Positions 34,034 to 43,864 are shown, counted from the stretch's first letter. The stretch: 64,000 nt of DNA from Singulisphaera sp. GP187 (GCF_900129635.1 NZ_FSRB01000002.1:1020727-1084726), one strand, 5' to 3'. Numbers and translations are program-made. The notes: generated by a model from the letters alone, not told the origin.

Positions 34034-37000
34034 ATGGCAACGGTTGGCGCACAGTCGAAGGGGAATGCATCGGAGACTCGAGGGGCGCAAGGGCGTTCTG
34101 GGATGGTCGTCCCGCGAGTTTTCAGCACCGAGGGAATCGACCCCTTCGATCAGGTGGACTGGGAGTTGCGGACGGCCGAGATCAAGGACGAGCGGGGCCG
34201 GGTCATCTTTCAGCAGACCGAGTGCGAGATTCCGAAGGCCTGGAGCCAGCTCGCCACCAACGTCGTCGCAAGCAAGTACTTCTACGGCGAAATCAATACG
34301 CCGGAGCGTGAGAAGAGCGTTCGTCAGCTCGTCAACCGCGTTACCCGGACCCTCTCGGACTGGGGCCGGGAAGACGGCTACTTCGCCACGGACGAGGACG
34401 CCGACCGGTTCCACGACGAGCTGACCTCGCTCTGCGTGAACCAGTACGGCTCGTTCAATTCCCCCGTCTGGTTCAACGTCGGTCTCTTCCACCAGTACGG
34501 GATCGCCGGTCCCGCCAATAACTGGCGGTGGGACGAGGAGACGCGCAGCGTCGTCAAGGCGGAGAGCGCCTACCAGTATCCTCAAGGCTCGGCCTGCTTT
34601 ATCCAGAGCGTCGCCGATGACATGCAGGACATCATGCGGGTCGCGACCGCGGAGGCGATGCTCTTCAAGTATGGTTCGGGGACGGGGACCGACCTGTCGA
34701 CGCTCCGTTCGAGCCGAGAGAAGCTGACCGGCGGCGGCCGGCCGTCGGGCCCGGTCAGTTTCATGCGGGTCTACGACGCCATCGCCAGCGTCGTCAAGTC
34801 GGGGGGCAAGACCCGTCGCGCGGCCAAGATGCAGACGCTCAAGGTCTGGCATCCCGACATTCTTGACTTCATCGAGTGCAAGACGAAGGAAGAGAAGAAG
34901 GCGTTGACCCTGATCGAGATGGGGTACGAGGCCAACTTCAATGGCGAAGCCTACGCCTCGGTGATGTTCCAGAACGCGAACCTCTCGGTCCGCGCCACCG
35001 ACGCGTTCCTCCGCGCCTCGGAGACGGGCGACGAGTGGACGACCCGGTCCGTCACGACCGGTCAGCCGTTGCAGTCGTACCCAGGGCGGCTCCTGATGGA
35101 CAAGATCGCCGAGGGGACCTGGTTCTGCGGCGACCCCGGCATGCAGTACGAAGACACGATCCAGCGCTGGCACACCTGCCCCAACACCGCGCCGATCAAT
35201 AGCAGTAATCCGTGCAGCGAGTATATGTTCATTGATGACTCGGCGTGCAACCTCGCGTCGATCAACCTGATGAAGTTCCGTTGCGAGGACGGCACGTTTG
35301 ACGCGAAGGGGTTCCGCGCGGCCTGCCGGATCTTCATCACGGCGCAAGAGATTCTGGTCGATCACGCGAGCTACCCGACCGACCGGATCGCCGGCAATAG
35401 CCACAAGTTCCGTCCGTTGGGACTGGGCTACGCCAACCTGGGCAGCCTGCTGATGGCCGCGGGCCTGCCGTACGACTCGGATCAGGGGCGGGCGTTGGCC
35501 GGTTCGATCACGGCGATCATGCACGGTCAGGCCTACCTGACCAGCGCTGAGCACGCCGGGCACCTCGGCCCGTTCGACGGCTTCCCGCTGAACCGCGAGC
35601 CGATGCTTCGCGTCATGGAGATGCACCGCGACGCCGTGGGGTCGATCGACCGCTCCGGGCCGCCCGACCTCGTGACCGAGGCACACGCCGTTTGGGATGA
35701 GTGCCTCGAGTTGGGCCGCCGCAACGGCTATCGCAACAGCCAGGTCACGGTGCTCGCGCCGACCGGGACGATCGCGTTCATGATGGATTGCGATACGACG
35801 GGGATCGAGCCGGATATCGCGCTGGTGAAGTACAAGCAACTGGCCGGCGGCGGCATGCTCAAGATCGTCAACAAGACGGTCCCGATGGCGATGCGGACGC
35901 TCGGCTACGACGAGCCGGCGATCACCGGGGTTCTCGACTACATCGACGCCCACGACACGATCGAGGGGGCCCCTGCCCTTCGCGACGAACACTTGCCCGT
36001 CTTCGACTGTGCGTTCGGGCCGCCGCAAGGGGGCCGGAGCATCCACTTCCGCGGTCACTTGCGGATGATGGCGGCCGTGCAGCCGTTCCTCTCGGGGGCG
36101 ATCTCGAAGACCTGCAACGTTCCGAACGAGGCCACGGTCGACGATATCCGCGAGGCCTACCTCGAAGGCTGGAAGCTGGGCCTCAAGGCGCTGGCCATCT
36201 ATCGCGATGGCTCCAAGGGGAGTCAGCCCGTGAGCACCAAGACCGAGACCGAAGGCGCGGCCGACAAGGCCGCTGACAAGGCGGCCGCCGCCAGCGTCGC
36301 GGCGGCCACGGCCGCGGAAACGGCGGCTGCGGCCGCCGCCCACTCGCTCGCGATCGTGGAAGCGAAAACGGCGGCTGTTGCGGCCGCCGCCACCACTGCC
36401 GTCGCGCCTGCTCTCAAGCCCCGTCGTGAGCGGCTGCCCCACACCCGGAGAGGCTTGACTCACAAGTTCAGCATCCAGGGGCACGAGGGGTATGTCACCG
36501 TCGGTTTCTACCTCGACGGCCGGCCGGGCGAAGTGTTTATCACGATGGCCAAAGAGGGGTCAACCATCGGCGGCCTGATGGACGTCTTGGGGACCTCGAT
36601 CTCGATCGGACTTCAGTACGGCGTGCCATTGGAAGTCTTCGTCAACAAGTTCGCGCATAGCCGATTCGAGCCGGCCGGATTCACTCAGAACCCGGAAATT
36701 CCGATCGCCAAGAGCGTTGCCGACTACATCTTCCGCTGGCTTGGCATGGAGTTCATCCCGGGCTATCGCGAGGCCAACGCTCCGCAACGGCCGGTTGAGG
36801 ACGCGGTGGCCGAGTCCACCCCCGTCGTCAAAGTGAACGGGCACCGCACCGCCACCATCGACGACCTGGAGCATGTCGAAGCGGTTCGTGAAGCGAACCT
36901 GACGCCTCCCACGCCCAAGCTCGAGGCGACGCTCCGCGAAACCGGTGTCGGAGCACGCGAGAAGCAGTTCGCCCACTTCCAGAGCGACGCCCCCTCGTGC

Positions 37001-37081
37001 GATAACTGCGGCTCGCTGACCGTCCGGTGCGGCACCTGTTACCGCTGCTTCAACTGCGGTAATAGCATGGGATGTTCCTAA
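34034..37081 (+). CDS. nrdJ: Vitamin B12-dependent (class II) ribonucleotide reductase (1,015 aa)
   Basis: ATG 34034 follows GGGAGAG. It reduces ribonucleotides to deoxyribonucleotides using adenosylcobalamin, with or without oxygen. The barrel carries NQYGSFNSPVWFN, the Cys-bearing loop SSNPCSEYMFIDDSACNLAS and APTGTIAFMMDCDTTGIEP. The C-terminus has the TSCPD-type domain (GYVTVGFYLDGRPGEVFITM) and a zinc-ribbon-like end CDNCGSLTVRCGTCYRCF. Between them, residues about 735-797 are an Ala/Lys-rich, helix-prone linker not needed for the fold. It is a single gene unit ended by a strong terminator. Confidence 0.95.
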   Translation: MATVGAQSKGNASETRGAQGRSGMVVPRVFSTEGIDPFDQVDWELRTAEIKDERGRVIFQQTECEIPKAWSQLATNVVASKYFYGEINTPEREKSVRQLVNRVTRTLSDWGREDGYFATDEDADRFHDELTSLCVNQYGSFNSPVWFNVGLFHQYGIAGPANNWRWDEETRSVVKAESAYQYPQGSACFIQSVADDMQDIMRVATAEAMLFKYGSGTGTDLSTLRSSREKLTGGGRPSGPVSFMRVYDAIASVVKSGGKTRRAAKMQTLKVWHPDILDFIECKTKEEKKALTLIEMGYEANFNGEAYASVMFQNANLSVRATDAFLRASETGDEWTTRSVTTGQPLQSYPGRLLMDKIAEGTWFCGDPGMQYEDTIQRWHTCPNTAPINSSNPCSEYMFIDDSACNLASINLMKFRCEDGTFDAKGFRAACRIFITAQEILVDHASYPTDRIAGNSHKFRPLGLGYANLGSLLMAAGLPYDSDQGRALAGSITAIMHGQAYLTSAEHAGHLGPFDGFPLNREPMLRVMEMHRDAVGSIDRSGPPDLVTEAHAVWDECLELGRRNGYRNSQVTVLAPTGTIAFMMDCDTTGIEPDIALVKYKQLAGGGMLKIVNKTVPMAMRTLGYDEPAITGVLDYIDAHDTIEGAPALRDEHLPVFDCAFGPPQGGRSIHFRGHLRMMAAVQPFLSGAISKTCNVPNEATVDDIREAYLEGWKLGLKALAIYRDGSKGSQPVSTKTETEGAADKAADKAAAASVAAATAAETAAAAAAHSLAIVEAKTAAVAAAATTAVAPALKPRRERLPHTRRGLTHKFSIQGHEGYVTVGFYLDGRPGEVFITMAKEGSTIGGLMDVLGTSISIGLQYGVPLEVFVNKFAHSRFEPAGFTQNPEIPIAKSVADYIFRWLGMEFIPGYREANAPQRPVEDAVAESTPVVKVNGHRTATIDDLEHVEAVREANLTPPTPKLEATLRETGVGAREKQFAHFQSDAPSCDNCGSLTVRCGTCYRCFNCGNSMGCS

Positions 37082-37153
37082 TCCAAGGTCGCGTCGTCGT
37101 CCTTGAGGGAACCGGATCAACGGTTCTCGCGATCGACAAGCTGTAGACCAAGG

Positions 37154-37214
37154 CCCCGGAGGAACCTCCTGTCATTCACTCCCGTGAATGACAGGAATTC
37201 TCTCCGGGGTTTTT
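37154..37214 (+). terminator. Intrinsic terminator after nrdJ
   Basis: Outer stem CCCCGGA (37154-37160) with TCCGGGG (37203-37209), inner perfect 12-bp stem (37168-37179 with 37184-37195), followed by TTTTT. Confidence 0.85.
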
Positions 37215-37226
37215 GCGTTCTTGATC

Positions 37227-37262
37227 TTCCCTGGGACTGCGGGCGTACCGCTCGCAATTCGA
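37227..37262. repeat. Dispersed intergenic repeat, copy A
   Basis: TTCCCTGGGACTGCGGGCG and the following bases match 61122-61157 closely. Both copies lie just after genes. Each contains a GCGGGCG...CGCYCGC inverted core. Confidence 0.6.
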
Positions 37263-37272
37263 ACGGATTTCT

Positions 37273-38292
37273 TCAGACGCTGGCGGCTCGGCTCGTGAGG
37301 TTTAGCCACGAGTGGATGTGCGGGGTGCCATGGAAGTGCCAGACGAAGGCCGGCCCTTCGAGCTTCCAGATGTCCCAGGGTTGGCCGTGGTGGCCGTCCT
37401 GGTAGAAGGTCAAGCGGAGTTGGTCCACGCCGCTCACTTCACCAAGGCAGTTCTGAATTTCCAGGGCGTCGAAACGGTGGAAGGGACGGATCAGATCCCT
37501 CAATAATTGCTGAACCATTTGTTTTTGCTCGCCGTCGAGCTCGGCGACGGCCAGTCCACCGCACTCGAATCCGGTTCCCTGGGGGCGGGCGGAACCGGTC
37601 GTTCCCGTCATCTTTGGGGTGAAGAACGCTTGGATACGTTGCCTCGCGTCGAAGCTCGCGTACAGTGCGTTCGCCTGCTCGGTCTGGTACCGCCAGACGT
37701 TGCCCCCCTGCCCTGCCCTCTCCTGGTCCCCAACAGCGTGGCCATGGAAAATTGGCCCGCTGAAGGCGGCCCCCGCATGACGGTGGCCGTCGGCGCGGAG
37801 GGTGTTGTGGCGTCCGGTGAGCACCCATTCGAAGGGTTGGTCGGTATCGGGCTCACCGAACAGGGCCACGTGGTAGTTCGCGAACCCGCCGAAATCGTCG
37901 TTCATCTGCCGGTTGAATCGCTGGTAACCCTCTTCGCTGCAGAGGTTCCTGAAGATCTCACGGCAGAGCGCCTGCTGCTCCGTCGTCAGGTCGCCGATCG
38001 TTGGTTTGACGATGGCCCAGTTGTTCTCAACCCGCGTTCTGAGCGGGTGCTCGAAAGGGAAGCAGATCTGGGCCTTCCGAGTCTCATCGAGGCTTCGAAA
38101 GAATCGGGCGATCGGGGTCTCTGTACCCGTCGTCGCTACCTTTCGAGGCGTCGAACCGCCGACAACCCCATGCGACCCTGCCGAAGGGATCGAGGCCGCC
38201 AATGCGGTGGCGCCCACGGTCTTCACGAACTCCCGACGCGAACGCTCTCGGCCGCGCCTTGTTGGGTCCGCGAGTGAGTTGTCCTCGATCAT
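37273..38292 (-). CDS. Tat-exported DUF3500-like protein (339 aa)
   Basis: ATG 38292 with GAGGG upstream. A twin-arginine signal is visible (RSRREFVKTVGATALAASIPSAG), so a folded, perhaps cofactor-bearing protein is exported. The body fits the DUF3500 pattern: NNWAIVKP, FGEPDTDQPFEWVLTGRHNT, GPIFHGHAVGD and the C-terminal VWHFHGTPHIHSWLNL with clustered His. The function of this family is unknown; the His-rich segments suggest metal binding. It is convergent to nrdJ and apparently transcribed alone. Confidence 0.75.
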   Translation of the reverse strand: MIEDNSLADPTRRGRERSRREFVKTVGATALAASIPSAGSHGVVGGSTPRKVATTGTETPIARFFRSLDETRKAQICFPFEHPLRTRVENNWAIVKPTIGDLTTEQQALCREIFRNLCSEEGYQRFNRQMNDDFGGFANYHVALFGEPDTDQPFEWVLTGRHNTLRADGHRHAGAAFSGPIFHGHAVGDQERAGQGGNVWRYQTEQANALYASFDARQRIQAFFTPKMTGTTGSARPQGTGFECGGLAVAELDGEQKQMVQQLLRDLIRPFHRFDALEIQNCLGEVSGVDQLRLTFYQDGHHGQPWDIWKLEGPAFVWHFHGTPHIHSWLNLTSRAASV

Positions 38293-38451
38293 TGGGAGCC
38301 CTCTCCGCGATGAATTGATCGATCGCGAGTGAGTCGAATTGCTCGTGACCCGTAAGTTCTTCCCTCTTCGCCTCTCATTTTAACGGATGACTTGGTGGAG
38401 AATCGATCCGGAGCCTCGCAGACCCGATTGAGCCGACCCATTTCCACCCAC

Positions 38452-38479
38452 AAAAAAACCCCTGGAAATGATCCAGGGG
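38452..38479 (-). terminator. Intrinsic terminator for the 38530-38859 gene
   Basis: On the minus strand: 8-bp stem CCCCTGGA/TCCAGGGG with a five-base loop, then seven T (A7 at 38452-38458). Confidence 0.85.
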
Positions 38480-38529
38480 TGAGGGAGTCCCGATGAGAGG
38501 GGAGCCGCCATTCGCGGGTTTCGACGCAT

Positions 38530-38859
38530 TCAATCGGACCGCTTGGCGGACGATTTCTCCGGCTCAAGCTTCTGATACCCCAGGCGCTGGACGACTTGGA
38601 GCACTTCTCCCCACGTGGGGAATGACCGGCCACTCGTCGTTTTATACGCTTGCATTGCCTGCATGAACTCCACTTCCGCCTGGGAGTAGTCACGCTCGCA
38701 GGTGGCCGGATCGATTAGTCGGCGCCGACCACTTCCTTTGCGAGCGTTGGCGGCCCGCTGGGCGGTCTCGGTGGCTCGGCGATTGATCCAGGTCGAATCA
38801 TCACCATCTGCGGGAAGGCTATCTGAGTCGGTCGGGCCGGTGAGCAAGGGGTAAGTCAT
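38530..38859 (-). CDS. Small conserved-type hypothetical protein (109 aa)
   Basis: ATG 38859 follows GGAAGGA. The N-terminal 40 residues are polar and probably disordered. The C-terminal part is helical with the pattern YSQAEVEFMQAMQAYKTTSG then FPTWGEVLQVVQRLGYQK, which I associate with short uncharacterised planctomycete proteins. It is cytoplasmic by lack of signal or membrane segment. Own ribosome site and own terminator show a single-gene unit. Confidence 0.75.
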   Translation of the reverse strand: MTYPLLTGPTDSDSLPADGDDSTWINRRATETAQRAANARKGSGRRRLIDPATCERDYSQAEVEFMQAMQAYKTTSGRSFPTWGEVLQVVQRLGYQKLEPEKSSAKRSD

Positions 38860-39280
38860 GGAGGTCCTTCCTTCATGGAATGGATCGGCCATTGATGCGA
38901 CAACACTCGTGACCGTCGAGCCTATTCCGAAGAAAATCGGAGAGAAGTTCTGTCGCTCATTCGCCAGAGATCGAATTCTGAGATGATCCGCCGCATGATG
39001 GCGACGACTGGAAAAAATCCTCTAAACACCCTAGTGCGATTGGACTGTTTGGGCAAGGAAAGAAATCTGGTCCGATTGGGCAATTTGGAGGTTCGCCCTG
39101 TCGTGGTTGGCGTAACCCTCGCAACCGGCAAATTGCCTCGTTGCGGATCGCACTCGAAGCAAACGGTTTGAACCCAAGAAGCCGGGATCAAACTGGCTGA
39201 GCCGCCTCAGGATTCGTTTGACAGCGTGGAGTTGGTCCGTTGATGAATGTCTTGGTTCCGCTCAATCGATCCGATTGAGA
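38860..39280. other. Intergenic region, no gene seen
   Basis: Only short frames without ribosome sites or motifs; somewhat AT-richer than flanks. Confidence 0.45.
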
Positions 39281-39658
39281 TCAAGAATGTTTGGGTTTGT
39301 AGATCGGACTCACCGCGATCACGAGGGCAAGTTGGGCGACGGTGGGAAGCTGGGCGATCGGAAGGAGGCCTTCGACGCTCTTGGTGTTCGGATCGGTGGC
39401 CCGAATTTGCATCCCGAGTTCGACGAGAGTGGTCTGGAGCGCGTTCCAGTCGGCGCCTCGGATCATCACGCCGACGCTGGTGCCCTCAATCATGACGTTG
39501 GCACCGAGGGGTGAGGCAAACGGCCCGTTCCCCCCGGCCTCCATGTACTGCTGATAGTCCTGGTAGACGCCGATCAGGCTTTGGCCAGCTTTGGCGAGTG
39601 GGCCGTTTTTGACGTCGCCGATATCGGTCGTCGCGGGAATCTGCAAAGGGTTTGACAT
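39281..39658 (-). CDS. Short protein resembling the N-terminal region of planctomycete surface proteins (125 aa)
   Basis: ATG 39658. There is no signal peptide or membrane segment. The ending VEGLLPIAQLPTVAQLALVIAVSPIYKP resembles the inhibitor/propeptide-like module (one strand-helix-strand with VSVSPIY) found near the N-terminus of large planctomycete subtilisin-like or surface proteins. Here it is a stand-alone protein with the helix LIGVYQDYQQYMEAG in front. It may be a free-standing inhibitor-like domain or a truncated relic. Function unknown. Confidence 0.6.
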   Translation of the reverse strand: MSNPLQIPATTDIGDVKNGPLAKAGQSLIGVYQDYQQYMEAGGNGPFASPLGANVMIEGTSVGVMIRGADWNALQTTLVELGMQIRATDPNTKSVEGLLPIAQLPTVAQLALVIAVSPIYKPKHS

Positions 39659-40102
39659 GTTTGTACGACCCTGGAATCTGAGAGATGATGGGTTCGTCGC
39701 GCTCAGGGGCGTTGAAGAGAGCGATGCCCCCTCTTAAGAGCTTACACGAGGCAAATGACCTGCGATAGTCGCGTGCCCTTTCTTGGCGAGAATCGCGATC
39801 GATCTCTCTGGCGAGGGACGGCTTGGGGCCGGCTTCCCCGATGTCGCGACGGCCACAAGGTTGGTTTGCGAACGTGGTTTCGAACCATCGTGGCATGAGT
39901 GTATGCGGAATCACTGTGGCAATCGGGAGTCGGATATTTTTTCGGATCAACCCCTGAGGGGGGCCCGGCTGAGCTCTGACGGTGATCTCACGACGCGCGC
40001 GGGGTGAATTCGGACCCTGGACTTGATCGTGCGAGGACAGTATGCTGGCCCGCGCTGTCGAAGCTTGAACCAGCCCCTTTCCGTGAGTCCGGCGAGGTCC
40101 GT
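39659..40102. other. Intergenic region, no gene seen
   Basis: Divergent gap between the preceding small gene and the epimerase-like gene. No clear motif found. Confidence 0.4.
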
Positions 40103-41299
40103 ATGCCCTCTTTCACGTTGACCGACGTCGGTCGCGATCTCTGGGTCGAGAATTTTGCGATCGACGCAGCGAGCGTTGAGTCACCTTCGCCTCACACCTG
40201 GTCCGTGACCAAGCGCTCGCTTCGGGGCGGGCGTCGCGACGGCGTCGACTTGATTCAGGTCAATAATGGTCTCTTTACGTTTTCAGTCGTTCCCACTCGG
40301 GGGATGGGCCTCTGGAAAGGGCAGCTCGGCGGCGATCGGGTCGGCTGGGACTCGCCCGTTGGTGACGGACCCGTCAATCCCGCGTTTGTCAACCTGATGA
40401 ATTGGGGAGGACTCGGCTGGCTCGAAGGGTTCGACGAGCTCGTCGCGCGTTGCGGACTCGAGAATAACGGAGCGCCCTACGAGGAGAAGGTCACGAACCC
40501 TGATGGTTCGGAGCGGCACACGACCTACGGGTTGCATGGCAAGATCGCCAACATCCCCGCCTCGTTCGTCGCCGTCCACGTCGGCACGGAACCCCCCTAC
40601 GAAATCGTGGTTGAGGGGCAGGTGGAAGAGTCGAAGCTGTTCGCCCCGCAGATTCGGATGACGACCCGGGTCAGCACCACCCCCGGTTCGAACCGGTTGA
40701 CGGTCCGCGACGAGTTTCTCAACCTCAAAGATGCGCCCGGCGAGATGCAGGTGCTCTACCACTGGAATTTTGGCCCCCCCTATCTCGAAGCAGGGTCCCG
40801 GTTCGTGGCGCCTGTGAAGGCGATGGCACCGCGGGATGCGTGGGCCGGCACGGCGATCGATCACTACGAGACCTACCGCGGACCCGAACCCGGCTTCACC
40901 GAGCAGTGCTACTTCTTCGAGCTCCAAGGCAGTCGTGACGACGGGCGCACGGTGACCATGCTCCGCAACAAGGCGGGCGACAAAGGAGTCGTGCTCCGGT
41001 TCTCCCCCGCCCAGCTCCCGGCGTTCACGCTCTGGAAGTGCACGGGCGGACTCAAGGAAGGATATGTCACCGGGCTCGAGCCCGGCACCAACTATCCCAA
41101 TCCCAAGCCGTTCGAGAAGGCCCGGCAACGCGTCGTCGCCCTCCCCGCGCACGGCCGCTACGTGACCGAGACGACCCTCGAAGTGCTCTCGACGGCTCCG
41201 GCCGTGGCTGCCGTCGAAGCCGAGATCCAGGCGATCCAGGCTCAAATCAATCCGACCATCCACCGCAATCCGACCGAGCCGTACGGGCCGCTGGACTGA
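40103..41299 (+). CDS. Aldose 1-epimerase-like protein, DUF4432 family (398 aa)
   Basis: ATG 40103 with GAGG six bases upstream. The protein follows the DUF4432 form of the galactose-mutarotase fold: VVPTRGMGLWKGQLGGDRVGW near the start, NWGGLGWLEGFDELVARCGLEN, TYGLHGKIANIPA with a conserved His, LYHWNFGPPYLEAGS, and the ending CTGGLKEGYVTGLEPGTNYPNP. It probably binds a sugar or sugar derivative and may interconvert anomers; the true substrate is unknown. No signal peptide. No sugar operon is adjacent. Confidence 0.87.
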   Translation: MPSFTLTDVGRDLWVENFAIDAASVESPSPHTWSVTKRSLRGGRRDGVDLIQVNNGLFTFSVVPTRGMGLWKGQLGGDRVGWDSPVGDGPVNPAFVNLMNWGGLGWLEGFDELVARCGLENNGAPYEEKVTNPDGSERHTTYGLHGKIANIPASFVAVHVGTEPPYEIVVEGQVEESKLFAPQIRMTTRVSTTPGSNRLTVRDEFLNLKDAPGEMQVLYHWNFGPPYLEAGSRFVAPVKAMAPRDAWAGTAIDHYETYRGPEPGFTEQCYFFELQGSRDDGRTVTMLRNKAGDKGVVLRFSPAQLPAFTLWKCTGGLKEGYVTGLEPGTNYPNPKPFEKARQRVVALPAHGRYVTETTLEVLSTAPAVAAVEAEIQAIQAQINPTIHRNPTEPYGPLD

Positions 41300-41359
41300 G
41301 CCCGTTAAACTCGGACGCCGGCTTGGTGCCGATCCGCTGGGAGTTCGTCCGCGACCGCG

Positions 41360-41620
41360 AGGGTACCCACCGCGACAGAACCCGGCCTGGAGACGTTCGT
41401 CATCCGGCAACGGGTGGAGTCGGATGTGCGTGACCTGTACGCGGAGACGCACCGGCAGGTGGACCGGCTCTTGCTGCCGCGCGTCCTGGAGCACACTCGC
41501 GGCAATCTCCAGGCGGCCCTCCTGCTCGGGATCGCCCGGCAGACCTTGCGCCTGAAGCTCCGGGACCTGGGGCTGTCCGCGACGCGCCCCGGCGAAGCGG
41601 AGGAAGACGACCTGGTCTGA
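41360..41620 (+). pseudogene. C-terminal fragment of an NtrC-type regulator (Fis DNA-binding domain)
   Basis: The frame reads ETFVIRQR, then DLYAETHRQVDRLLLPRVLE, then GNLQAALLLGIARQTLRLKLRDLGLS. This matches the linker and Fis-type helix-turn-helix of sigma54-dependent response regulators. The receiver and AAA+ domains are absent upstream, where the previous gene ends 60 bases before. It could still express a 68-residue DNA-binding peptide from GTG 41414, but is more likely a deletion remnant. Confidence 0.65.
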
Positions 41621-42024
41621 ACCCGACCGCTCCACTCCCGCGGGGACGCGGCCAGGTCTCCCGGCCGGATCGTCGTCGTGGCCGATGTTCCACCCGGCCC
41701 GGTCAATCTGCTCCCACAGCGATGCCCGTCCGGCGTTCCCAGGCGGTTCCGGGACCCCGCGCCGCTCTGTGTGCGTGCCCCTCGCGACTCCTTTTCTCGC
41801 TCCAAACTGTAACCCCGGCAAAGGCTTCGATCTGGTCCTCCGGTCGGGACCCGCCGAGGAGGTTCCGTCTCGCCAGTTTGGTACAAGTGTTGCAGGTGCG
41901 TAAAGTATTGCTTTGTGGGGATTCCAGTGCTCCCTGCGCACGATTGTTTTGAGTTGAGAGAATGTTATATGGTCGATTGACGTAATTATGTTAAAACCCA
42001 ATCTTATTACCTGGAAACAATCCG
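41621..42024. other. Intergenic region upstream of the decarboxylase gene
   Basis: The last 150 bp are AT-rich and probably hold the promoter of the decarboxylase gene. TTGACG at 41977 is a possible -35, but no well-spaced -10 was found. Confidence 0.4.
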
Positions 42025-43683
42025 ATGAGTGAGCAACCGACTGTCGCGGATTACATCGTCCGACGGCTCGCACGCGAGGGGATCACCGACTGCTTCGGAG
42101 TCGCGGGGGACTTCGCCTTCAAGCTCTGCGACGCGGTCGCGGAGAGCGAGGCGATCCGCTGGATCGGGTGTTCCAACGAGCTGGACGCGGCGTACGCGGC
42201 CGACGGCTACGCCCGCGTGCGGGGCTGTTCGATGCTGATGACCACGTACGCCGTCGGCGAGCTGTCCGCGCTCAACGGTGTGATGGGGGCCAAGGCCGAG
42301 CGGTCGTGCGTCTTCCACGTCGTCGGCATGCCGACGATGCGCAAGCAGCGAGTCCGCCAGATTGTCCACCACACGCTTGGCGACGGGGAGTTCCAGAACT
42401 TCGCGAACATCTCGGCGCAAGCAGCGTGCGTCTCGGCGGTGATCACCCCCGACAACTGCGTCCACGAGATGGAGCGGCTGATCGCCACGGCGCGGGGGGA
42501 GAGCCGGCCTGCTTACATCCTCGTCGCGGGCGACTTTGCCGTTACGCCGGTTACCGGTTCGGCACCGACCCCGTACCCGAAGCCCGCGAGCGGCCCCGAC
42601 CTTGCCAGGGCCGTCGCGGCGATCGCCGAGCGGGTCGAGGCCGCCCGGTCGCTGGCCGTCCTCCCCGCCTACACGGTCTCGCGGTTCAAGCTCCAGGACA
42701 AGCTCCGGGCGTTGATCGAGGCGCTGGGCTGCCCGTTCGCCGCGATGGCGATGGACAAGGGGATCCTGACCGAGGCCCATCCCCAGTTCGTCGGGATCTA
42801 TTCCGGTGCCGCTTCGTCCCCCGCCGTCCTCGAGGCGGTCGAGGGGGCGGACGTCGTCATCGACGCCGGCGGTGTCAGCTTCAACGAAATCAACACGTCC
42901 GCCTACACGAGCCGCGTCGACCCCGGGAAGCTCGTCACCATCGGGGTGGATCACGTCCGGGTCGCGGATCGGATCTATAACCCCGTCCGGATGGGCGACG
43001 TCTTCGACGGTCTGGCCGGTGCGGTCAAGAAGAAGTTCGGATACTCGGCGTCGCCGAGGGAAGTGCCGACCCCGCCCGGCGGGAAGCCGGACGACCCGAT
43101 CACCGCGGTGAACATGTATCCCCGGTTTCGGGACTTCCTGAAGCCATGGGATCGGATCGTCCTCGAGAGCGGCAGCATGAGTTCCGGGATGATCCCGCTT
43201 CCGCTCCCCGAAGGTGCGGAGGTCCAACTTCAACCTCTCTGGGGCTCGATCGGGTGGGCGACCGGGGCCACGCTGGGCATCGCGCTTGCCGACCCGTCGC
43301 GGCGGACCCTGCTCTTCACCGGGGAGGGCTCGCACCAGATGACCGCCGCCGACGTCGGGACCATGGGGCGTCACGGGCTGAAGCCGGTCATCTTCGTCCT
43401 CAACAACGGGGGCTACATGGTCGAGCGGGCGCTCGAGGCGGATCCGGACTGGGTCTACAACGACCTCGCCCCCTGGAACTACCACGCCCTGCCTGCCGCC
43501 CTGGGCTGCCGGGGCTGGTTCACGGCGAAAGTCGCCACGCTTGGCGAGCTCGACGCCGCGCTGGCCAGGGCCGCCACGGGCGAATCGGCGAGCTACATCG
43601 AGGTCGTCGGAGGCCGGATGGACTTCCCGGCAGGACTCGCCATGGCCCATCAGAGCCTCGACGCCCTGTACGGGAATGGTTAG
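42025..43683 (+). CDS. ThDP-dependent 2-oxo acid decarboxylase (pyruvate/indolepyruvate type, 552 aa)
   Basis: The protein has the three-domain decarboxylase layout: pyrimidine-binding part with Glu in GCSNELDAAYAADGYAR, the His-His pair in QIVHHTLGDGEF that separates PDC/IPDC enzymes from other ThDP enzymes, a middle domain, and the pyrophosphate-binding part with GEGSHQMTAADVGTMGRHGL through FVLNNGGYMVERAL. It would convert a 2-oxo acid such as pyruvate or an aryl-pyruvate to the aldehyde and CO2. An aldehyde dehydrogenase gene lies downstream after a broken cytochrome gene, so the product may be oxidised to an acid. The exact substrate cannot be read from sequence. Confidence 0.88.
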   Translation: MSEQPTVADYIVRRLAREGITDCFGVAGDFAFKLCDAVAESEAIRWIGCSNELDAAYAADGYARVRGCSMLMTTYAVGELSALNGVMGAKAERSCVFHVVGMPTMRKQRVRQIVHHTLGDGEFQNFANISAQAACVSAVITPDNCVHEMERLIATARGESRPAYILVAGDFAVTPVTGSAPTPYPKPASGPDLARAVAAIAERVEAARSLAVLPAYTVSRFKLQDKLRALIEALGCPFAAMAMDKGILTEAHPQFVGIYSGAASSPAVLEAVEGADVVIDAGGVSFNEINTSAYTSRVDPGKLVTIGVDHVRVADRIYNPVRMGDVFDGLAGAVKKKFGYSASPREVPTPPGGKPDDPITAVNMYPRFRDFLKPWDRIVLESGSMSSGMIPLPLPEGAEVQLQPLWGSIGWATGATLGIALADPSRRTLLFTGEGSHQMTAADVGTMGRHGLKPVIFVLNNGGYMVERALEADPDWVYNDLAPWNYHALPAALGCRGWFTAKVATLGELDAALARAATGESASYIEVVGGRMDFPAGLAMAHQSLDALYGNG

Positions 43684-43864
43684 AGCGCCGAACGTTTGCG
43701 ACCGATCCGAGCTTCGGTGAAGGCGACGGAAATTGTAGAAATGCTGTCATGTCGTCAAGTTAACGTTGCATGCGGAGCGCGATCCGCGGAACGGCCTCCG
43801 GAAATCCGAATGACATTCTGCAGACCCTCCAGGATCGCGCCCAACCTCACCGAGAGGGGCAACC

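Noticed and set aside
34007..36484. Long minus-strand open frame opposite nrdJ
   Set aside because: Antisense shadow; no motif or ribosome site.
41977..42009. Sigma70 promoter for the decarboxylase gene
   Set aside because: TTGACG is present, but no -10 lies at an acceptable distance.
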